In this document: piece by piece, positions 7,668 to 11,010 of the stretch
Layout of the letters: each line of letters begins with the position of its first letter
Numbering within the stretch: position 1 is the first letter of the stretch
Position numbers and translations under genes: made by a program
Source: JAYEKL01 sp034660995
GTDB taxonomy: Bacteria; Patescibacteriota; Minisyncoccia; JAHIHE01; JAGLIN01
Direction: 5' to 3'
Assembly (NCBI GenBank): GCA_034660995.1
Contig: JAYEKL010000077.1
Location: 1 to 11,010 of the forward strand
Length of the DNA: 11,010 nucleotides
Notes under the pieces: model-generated
What the model was told of the DNA's origin: nothing
The model's input: the letters and a program-made list of their open reading frames with translations, nothing else
The model's database searches: none

Positions 7668-7778
7668 GGATTGACCCCGTTCCAAATTTTACATCACTGT
7701 CTGTTACATTACTAAATTTGCTGACTTTCAACCTACAATATTCTTCGACCTTTTGTAAAATTTGTAATCGGGATTGAC
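7668..7778. mobile_element. MITE-like element flanked by an 8-bp direct repeat
   Basis: GGATTGAC occurs at 7668-7675 and again at 7771-7778. The 95 bases between end in imperfect inverted repeats: CCCGTTCCAAATTTTACA (7676-7693) against TGTAAAATTTGTAATCG (7754-7770), with the inner 11 bases (CAAATTTTACA) perfect. This arrangement, terminal inverted repeats bounded by a short direct repeat, is that of a small non-autonomous transposable element with a target-site duplication. No coding capacity is present. Confidence 0.45.
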
Positions 7779-7801
7779 ATATCTAGAAAATATGTTATGC
7801 T
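7774..7801 (+). promoter_or_regulatory. Promoter for the 7808-7996 transcript candidate
   Basis: The -35 TTGACA (7774-7779), a 16-base spacer and the -10 TATGCT (7796-7801). The -35 overlaps the right-hand 8-bp direct repeat of the MITE-like element. No long gene begins for about 500 bases downstream, so it would drive a short RNA or a long leader of the ABC-F gene. Confidence 0.55.
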
Positions 7802-7807
7802 GTTGGT

Positions 7808-7996
7808 GCTTTAGAAAACACTATGAACAAACTTATTCTAAAATCAAATAATATTTACGCAACTCGTATTATGGGTTGCGTTGTATTGTATGTTCGGACA
7901 AAGCCTGTTAAATAGGTGGATTGTTTTTTGTCGCGTTATTTTGCAAAATAATTTGCATAATATAATAAAAAACAAGGTACTGTTTAACAGGTTTTT
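7808..7996 (+). ncRNA. Candidate structured RNA or attenuated leader
   Basis: Downstream of the promoter is a hairpin ACGCAACTC / GGGTTGCGT (7857-7881), whose one imperfect pair is a U.G only when read on the plus strand. Then comes a long helix. Bases 7900-7915 pair with 7980-7995 (core CCTGTTAAA / TTTAACAGG, with two G.U pairs). After a small internal loop, TTGTTTTTT (7921-7929) pairs with AAAAAACAA (7967-7975). A T-run (7992-7996) closes the 3' side, as in an intrinsic terminator. A 30-codon ORF (7823-7915, MNKLILKSNN...) ends with its TAG inside the left arm of this helix, an arrangement used by leader-peptide attenuators. I match no known RNA family. The ABC-F gene starts 316 bases further on. 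Confidence 0.4.
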
Positions 7997-8016
7997 GATT
8001 GGGGAAAAGGTGTTAT

Positions 8017-8035
8017 TGCTATTCTGAACTGAGTT
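8017..8035 (+). repeat. Truncated copy of palindromic repeat family B
   Basis: The segment contains ATTCTGAACTGAGTT (8021-8035), the left part of the family B palindrome, without its right arm. It lies seven bases before a full copy. Confidence 0.45.
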
Positions 8036-8041
8036 TGTAGT

Positions 8042-8069
8042 TGTCATTCTGAATTTAGTTCAGAATCTT
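8042..8069 (+). repeat. Palindromic repeat family B, full copy, plus orientation
   Basis: The copy begins TGTC and has a hairpin ATTCTGAA-TTTAG-TTCAGAAT (8046-8066), ending in CTT. It is a perfect 28-base reverse complement of 8218-8245. It resembles the dispersed bacterial palindrome of the type GTCATCCTGAA...TTCAGGATC found in many genomes. Confidence 0.85.
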
Positions 8070-8217
8070 CTGGTTATTACGCTAATTTAACCTATAAATC
8101 ACCGAACATTTTGATTGAGGTGAAAATGCAATTATAGTATTAAACAAAAAACTATCGCATTTATGTTTTAGATAAGAATATAATGTAAATTGAAATAAGT
8201 TAAAATATAAGATACAA

Positions 8218-8245
8218 AAGATTCTGAACTAAATTCAGAATGACA
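8218..8245 (-). repeat. Palindromic repeat family B, full copy, minus orientation
   Basis: This is the exact inverted partner of 8042-8069, separated from it by 148 bases of AT-rich, gene-free DNA. Two inward-facing copies of a REP-type palindrome are the arrangement called a REPIN in other bacteria. A TATAAT (8179-8184) lies between the copies, but its -35 region is poor, so a promoter there is only possible. Confidence 0.85.
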
Positions 8246-8263
8246 CGCTTTAAGTTTAGAGCT

Positions 8264-8289
8264 TGTTCTGAAACAAGTTTAGGATGACA
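8264..8289 (-). repeat. Palindromic repeat family B, diverged copy
   Basis: GTTCTGAAACAAGTTTAGGATGACA-type sequence: TTCTGAA pairs with TTTAGGA through two wobble pairs, and TGACA lies at the outer end as in the other copies. It ends 22 bases before the ABC-F start codon. Confidence 0.7.
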
Positions 8290-8311
8290 GTAAAATAAAT
8301 AACTAAAATAT

Positions 8312-9988
8312 ATGTTAAAAAATAATATAATAATTAAAAGTAAACCAGTTGAAGGATCGCTTTTGGCTTTGAGTAAAGTGTCAAAGAAGTTTGGAACGCA
8401 AGAGATCTTTTCTGGTGTAGATATGGTTGTTAACAAGAACGATTGCATCGCAATTATTGGTCCGAATGGAACTGGTAAAAGTACTCTTATAAAAATAATT
8501 ATTGGGGAACTTTTATGTGATGATGGGAGTGTTCAGAAAAACAAAGTTCTTAGTATTGGATATTTACCTCAGGAAACGCATTGGAGTTCTCTTGATAATG
8601 TAATCTTAGAGGAAATGATGTCAGCCGATAAATTAATTTTTAATTTAATTATTAAAAAAAGAAATTATGAGAATTTAATGGCTAACGCGGTCGGAGCAGA
8701 CTTAGAAAAAAAGGTAGTTGAGTATGGAGAAATAGTTTCTGATTATGAAGCGAATGATGGTTATGAATATGAGGAATTAGCGGAAGAGATCTTGCAAAAA
8801 TTTAATTTTCTGGACAGCGAATGGAATAGAAAAATAAAATCTTTGAGTGGCGGAGAAAAAACAAGATTGGCTCTCGCAAAAATTGCTCTTCAAAAACCGA
8901 ACTTGCTTGTTCTTGATGAGCCGACAAATCACTTGGATTTAGAGACGATTAGCTGGCTGGAAAATTTTCTTTCTAATTGGGACGGAGCGATTATTGCCGT
9001 TTCTCATGATAAGCGATTTCTTGATTTAGTTTGTGATAAAACTTATGAACTTCAAAGTGGCGGATTGGAAAAGTATTATTGTAATTATTCTGGTTATTTA
9101 GAAGAAAGAGAGGAAAGAGAGCAAAGGAAAAAAGAGGAATATAAAAGGCAAGAAAAATATTTAAAAGAGCAAAATGAATGGATTGAACGATTTCGCTATA
9201 AGCCAACAAAAGCTAGAGCAGTGCAGAGCAGAATTAAAATGCTTGATAAGCTTGAAAAAGTTCAAGAACCAAAGGAAAATAAAAAGAAAGTTAAAATTAG
9301 ATTTAATATCTCTAAAAGATTACCTCAAAAAGTTTTACAGTTTAAAAATCTTTTTGTCGGCGGGGAAGAATTTCCTCTGGCGGTGTTTGAAGATGATTGG
9401 ATCGTAGAGAAGAAAAGTAAAATTGGAATTATTGGTCCAAATGGCGCTGGTAAGTCAACATTTTTAAAGGCTCTTGTTGAAGGAAATAATGTAGGTGACG
9501 AACGTCTTCATGGCGCGCGTCATCATCTAGAAGGGGAGATAAAGTTTTCTTCTGGAGTGAAAATCGGTTATTACGCGCAGGCGCACGAAGAACTTGATCC
9601 GCAAAAAAATATTTTAGAAGAAGTAGAATCTAAAGTTAGAAAAGGACAAGAAAAAATAAGAACTGTTTTGGGAGCTTTGCTTTTTTCTGGGGAAGATGTT
9701 TTCAAGAACATTTCTGATCTAAGCGGAGGAGAACGGGCGAGAGTAGCTATCGCGGAATTAATTTTAAGTGACTCAAATATGCTTTTATTAGACGAACCAA
9801 CGAATCATCTTGATCTTGAAAGTAAAGACGCGATGAACGAAGTTCTCAAAAGTTTTAATGGTCCGATTATGATAGTTTCTCACGACAGGTCAGTTCTCTT
9901 TGAAGTTTGTAATGTGATTTGGGAAATTAAGGATAATGAAGTGAAAGAATATTTGGGAAATTACGATGATTATGAAGAAAGAAAATAA
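8312..9988 (+). CDS. ABC-F family ATPase (ribosome-associated, energy-sensing or drug-protection type)
   Basis: The soluble 558-residue protein has two ABC domains and no membrane segment. NBD1: Walker A GPNGTGKST (50-58), signature LSGGEKTR (178-185), Walker B LLVLDEPTNHLD (198-209). The linker (about 260-330) is highly charged and helical, rich in EER/KKEEYKRQEKY, and carries KPTKARAVQSRIKML, the typical ABC-F inter-domain region that reaches into the ribosome near the tRNA sites. NBD2: Walker A GPNGAGKST (375-383), signature LSGGERAR (470-477), Walker B LLLDEPTNHLD (491-501). About 14 extra residues (GDERLHGARHHLEG) follow NBD2 Walker A. The members include translation factors such as EttA and antibiotic-resistance proteins; sequence alone does not separate these here. 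Start ATG 8312 has no Shine-Dalgarno. The leader contains repeat copies. Confidence 0.93.
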   Translation: MLKNNIIIKSKPVEGSLLALSKVSKKFGTQEIFSGVDMVVNKNDCIAIIGPNGTGKSTLIKIIIGELLCDDGSVQKNKVLSIGYLPQETHWSSLDNVILEEMMSADKLIFNLIIKKRNYENLMANAVGADLEKKVVEYGEIVSDYEANDGYEYEELAEEILQKFNFLDSEWNRKIKSLSGGEKTRLALAKIALQKPNLLVLDEPTNHLDLETISWLENFLSNWDGAIIAVSHDKRFLDLVCDKTYELQSGGLEKYYCNYSGYLEEREEREQRKKEEYKRQEKYLKEQNEWIERFRYKPTKARAVQSRIKMLDKLEKVQEPKENKKKVKIRFNISKRLPQKVLQFKNLFVGGEEFPLAVFEDDWIVEKKSKIGIIGPNGAGKSTFLKALVEGNNVGDERLHGARHHLEGEIKFSSGVKIGYYAQAHEELDPQKNILEEVESKVRKGQEKIRTVLGALLFSGEDVFKNISDLSGGERARVAIAELILSDSNMLLLDEPTNHLDLESKDAMNEVLKSFNGPIMIVSHDRSVLFEVCNVIWEIKDNEVKEYLGNYDDYEERK

Positions 9989-10035
9989 CACTCGTTAGCT
10001 TACTCATTGGCTCTACTTTCTTGAGTGGACTTGTT

Positions 10036-10059
10036 GGCTCCATTCTCCTGAATGGAGCC
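10036..10059 (-). repeat. Palindromic repeat, family A, copy 2 (inverted)
   Basis: The stem is GGCTCCATTC / GAATGGAGCC with loop TCCT, the reverse complement of the AGGA loop of copies 1 and 3. It lies 47 bases after the ABC-F stop and is followed by ATTTGTTT, so it could also act as a weak terminator for that gene. Confidence 0.88.
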
Positions 10060-10061
10060 AT

Positions 10062-10089
10062 TTGTTTATACAATAAGCCGTGCTATACT
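10062..10089 (+). promoter_or_regulatory. Extended -10 promoter between the repeats
   Basis: A TG dinucleotide one base before TATACT (10081-10089, TGCTATACT) makes an extended -10. TTGTTT (10062-10067) stands 16 bases upstream as a partial -35. The predicted start is at about 10095-10096, exactly where the left arm of the 10096-10222 inverted repeat begins. Confidence 0.45.
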
Positions 10090-10095
10090 CGATCG

Positions 10096-10222
10096 CTAAT
10101 TAGGGTCTGCTGATTTTCTTATAATTCCCCTCTAGAGAGGGGGTTGGGGGTGTGTTAAATTAGCGAAAAACCTATTCCCCGAGAGAATAATGATTGGTAA
10201 AAATCATCAGCACCTAATTAAT
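10096..10222. repeat. 127-base imperfect inverted-repeat element or structured RNA
   Basis: CTAATTAGGGTCTGCTGATT and following bases (10096-10117) pair with ...ATCATCAGCACCTAATTAAT (10200-10222); about 18 of 22 positions match. Inside are a strong palindrome CCCCTCT-AG-AGAGGGG (10127-10142) followed by GTTGGGGGTGTG, and two small hairpins (TATTC/GAATA at about 10173-10189, ATGATT/AATCAT at about 10190-10206). An alternative pairing joins CGCTAAT (10095-10101) with ATTAGCG (about 10159-10165). No flanking direct repeat is visible and no ORF of note is inside. Confidence 0.5.
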
Positions 10223-10256
10223 TGCTAATAGGATTATTTTGCGCAGTTTAACAACA

Positions 10257-10280
10257 GGCTCCAGTCAGGAGACTGGAGCC
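10257..10280 (+). repeat. Palindromic repeat, family A, copy 3
   Basis: The stem is GGCTCCAGTC / GACTGGAGCC with loop AGGA. Relative to the other copies, a T:A pair is replaced by a G:C pair, so both arms changed together. It is preceded by AACAA and followed by AACG, as in copy 1. Confidence 0.88.
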
Positions 10281-10290
10281 AACGAATTTT

Positions 10291-10344
10291 AAATAAAAAA
10301 AAGCTATCAAATAATGCTTTTGCAGAATTAATTTTGATAGTTTT
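10291..10344 (-). terminator. Intrinsic terminator of the deoxyribosyltransferase gene (bidirectional)
   Basis: On the minus strand, CTATCAAA (complement of 10333-10340) pairs with TTTGATAG (complement of 10304-10311), followed by C and eight T. The first arm is coding: it encodes the last codons, and the TAA stop (10328-10330) is in the loop. On the plus strand the same hairpin is followed by TTTTT, so it could also stop transcripts coming from the repeat region. Confidence 0.8.
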
Positions 10345-10840
10345 TAGATAGATGGTCTTTGTATCTAGTAAGAGCTATTTTTAAAAGTTCTAGATTTGTT
10401 ACAATCTCTCCTCCATTCAGGTAGATAAAATATTCAACCTGTAAATTAATTATACTTCCCTCGTTTTCTCCTCCTAGGCGAAAATCATTTCGATAACCAA
10501 AGATAGGTTTTTTAAAAGCTGAACCATATCCTATTTCCGCGGCTGTGCCACTATCAATATCAGTACCGTCAAGTATCGCAATAATAATATCGGATTCTTC
10601 TATCGCTATAGTGTTATTATGTCCCATGATGGAGTTAATTCTATTCCACATTTCCTTTTTTTCTTGACCGTAGGGAAGTGTAAGAGCAGAATCTATAAAT
10701 TCATTAGAAGTTAGAGTCCATGGATCACGAATTTCAAATCCAGTCTCAATTACTAATGGTATAAGCATTCTATTATGGAACAGTTTTCCAATTTCAGAAA
10801 ACCCTAATGGGCTGGCAAGATACGCTATTGGTTTTTTCAT
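10328..10840 (-). CDS. Nucleoside 2-deoxyribosyltransferase
   Basis: The 170-residue cytoplasmic protein starts at the ATG at 10840-10838. A longer frame to 10903 is rejected because it would run through the promoter and because AAAGGAGGT (complement of 10851-10859) stands ten bases before this ATG. The N-terminus MKKPIAYLASPLGFS is the family's first strand and nucleotide-binding loop. The motif DGTDIDSGTAAEIGYG (91-106) holds the substrate-binding Asp residues and the catalytic Glu (Glu102). The conserved Asn near the C-terminus is probably N132 (INLQVEYF). The family transfers deoxyribose between nucleobases through a covalent Glu-deoxyribose intermediate, a salvage step that would suit an organism with limited nucleotide synthesis. 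The length is normal. It is monocistronic, with its own promoter and terminator. Hydrolase-type relatives in the same superfamily cannot be excluded. Confidence 0.88.
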   Translation of the reverse strand: MKKPIAYLASPLGFSEIGKLFHNRMLIPLVIETGFEIRDPWTLTSNEFIDSALTLPYGQEKKEMWNRINSIMGHNNTIAIEESDIIIAILDGTDIDSGTAAEIGYGSAFKKPIFGYRNDFRLGGENEGSIINLQVEYFIYLNGGEIVTNLELLKIALTRYKDHLSKNYQN

Positions 10841-10871
10841 TTTTATCTGTACCTCCTTTATCAATGTTATT

Positions 10872-10907
10872 TTTATAACACTACAAAGTATAATTGTCAA
10901 CAATTAT
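10872..10907 (-). promoter_or_regulatory. Strong promoter and dyad of the deoxyribosyltransferase gene
   Basis: On the minus strand, TTGACA (10900-10895), a 17-base spacer and TATAAA (10877-10872) preceded by TGT form a near-consensus extended -10 promoter. The -35 lies in an 18-base perfect dyad, ATAATTGT-TG-ACAATTAT (10907-10890). A second small dyad, GTTAT-AAAA-ATAAC, covers the -10 and start region. These could be operator sites; the regulator is unknown. Confidence 0.75.
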
Positions 10908-10976
10908 TTTTGTAGTTATTAAAATTTTTAGAATCTATGTGTTTTTTAGCTGGCGCATAAGTTTTGAACTTAGAGA

Positions 10977-11006
10977 TTGATATTTTGTTTAAATTAGCTT
11001 TATGCT
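10977..11006 (+). promoter_or_regulatory. Promoter for a gene to the right of the window
   Basis: TTGATA (10977-10982), 18 bases, TATGCT (11001-11006). The -10 hexamer is the same as in the promoter at 7774-7801. It diverges from the deoxyribosyltransferase promoter. The rest of 10908-11010 holds nothing else that I recognise. Confidence 0.45.
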
Positions 11007-11010
11007 ATAA

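Noticed and set aside
7659..8311. tRNA, tmRNA, SRP RNA or RNase P RNA in the gene-free stretch
   Set aside because: None of the diagnostic conserved segments (T-loop GGTTCGAATCC type, GNAR-loop SRP core, RNase P GAGGAAAGTCC type) is visible.
8200..8448. Minus-strand ORF with LILNLVQN-like text
   Set aside because: It is the translation of the family B palindromes, plus the reverse of the ABC-F start; not a gene.

Overview
The window is strongly AT-rich and reads like a genome of the Candidate Phyla Radiation (Patescibacteria), probably a Parcubacteria-type lineage. This is inferred from the gene mix: calcium-binding 'DxDxDG' repeat surface proteins, short HtpX-type membrane proteases, a DUF4143 ATPase, a lone ABC exporter half-transporter, an ABC-F ATPase and a nucleoside-salvage deoxyribosyltransferase. 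Most genes also lack a Shine-Dalgarno sequence. No in-frame TGA occurs in the long genes, so the UGA=Gly code of Gracilibacteria/SR1 is not indicated.

Layout. 1-1406: the 3' part of a large secreted thrombospondin-type-3 (TSP3) repeat gene, followed by a 37-codon TSP3 remnant. 1449-2366: first htpX. 2367-2587: a small membrane ORF, a palindromic repeat and a consensus promoter with a 9-bp operator-like dyad. 2588-3715: a DUF4143 AAA ATPase carrying an in-frame TAA at codon 8. 3821-4789: second htpX paralogue, followed by a TSP3 lipoprotein (4815-5303) and a small four-helix membrane protein (5336-5716). 5766-7658: an ABC exporter with an unusual insertion in its nucleotide-binding domain. 7659-8311: a gene-free stretch that holds a MITE-like element, a promoter with a structured-transcript candidate, and a pair of inverted palindromic repeats. 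8312-9988: ABC-F ATPase. 9989-10300: a second repeat-rich stretch with nested inverted repeats and its own promoter. 10328-10840 (minus): nucleoside 2-deoxyribosyltransferase with a strong promoter, dyad, Shine-Dalgarno and terminator. The window ends with a promoter for a gene to the right.

How the parts may work together. The left half is an apparent duplication of an htpX/TSP3 pair: an integral membrane zinc protease next to an exported calcium-binding repeat protein, with the ATPase between the copies. This suggests a cell-envelope module, though no functional link is proven. The right half has at least four different families of small palindromic DNA. One family shows a compensating base change in its stem, and one element is flanked by an 8-bp direct repeat. 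No mobility gene is present, so these would be non-autonomous elements served from elsewhere in the genome.
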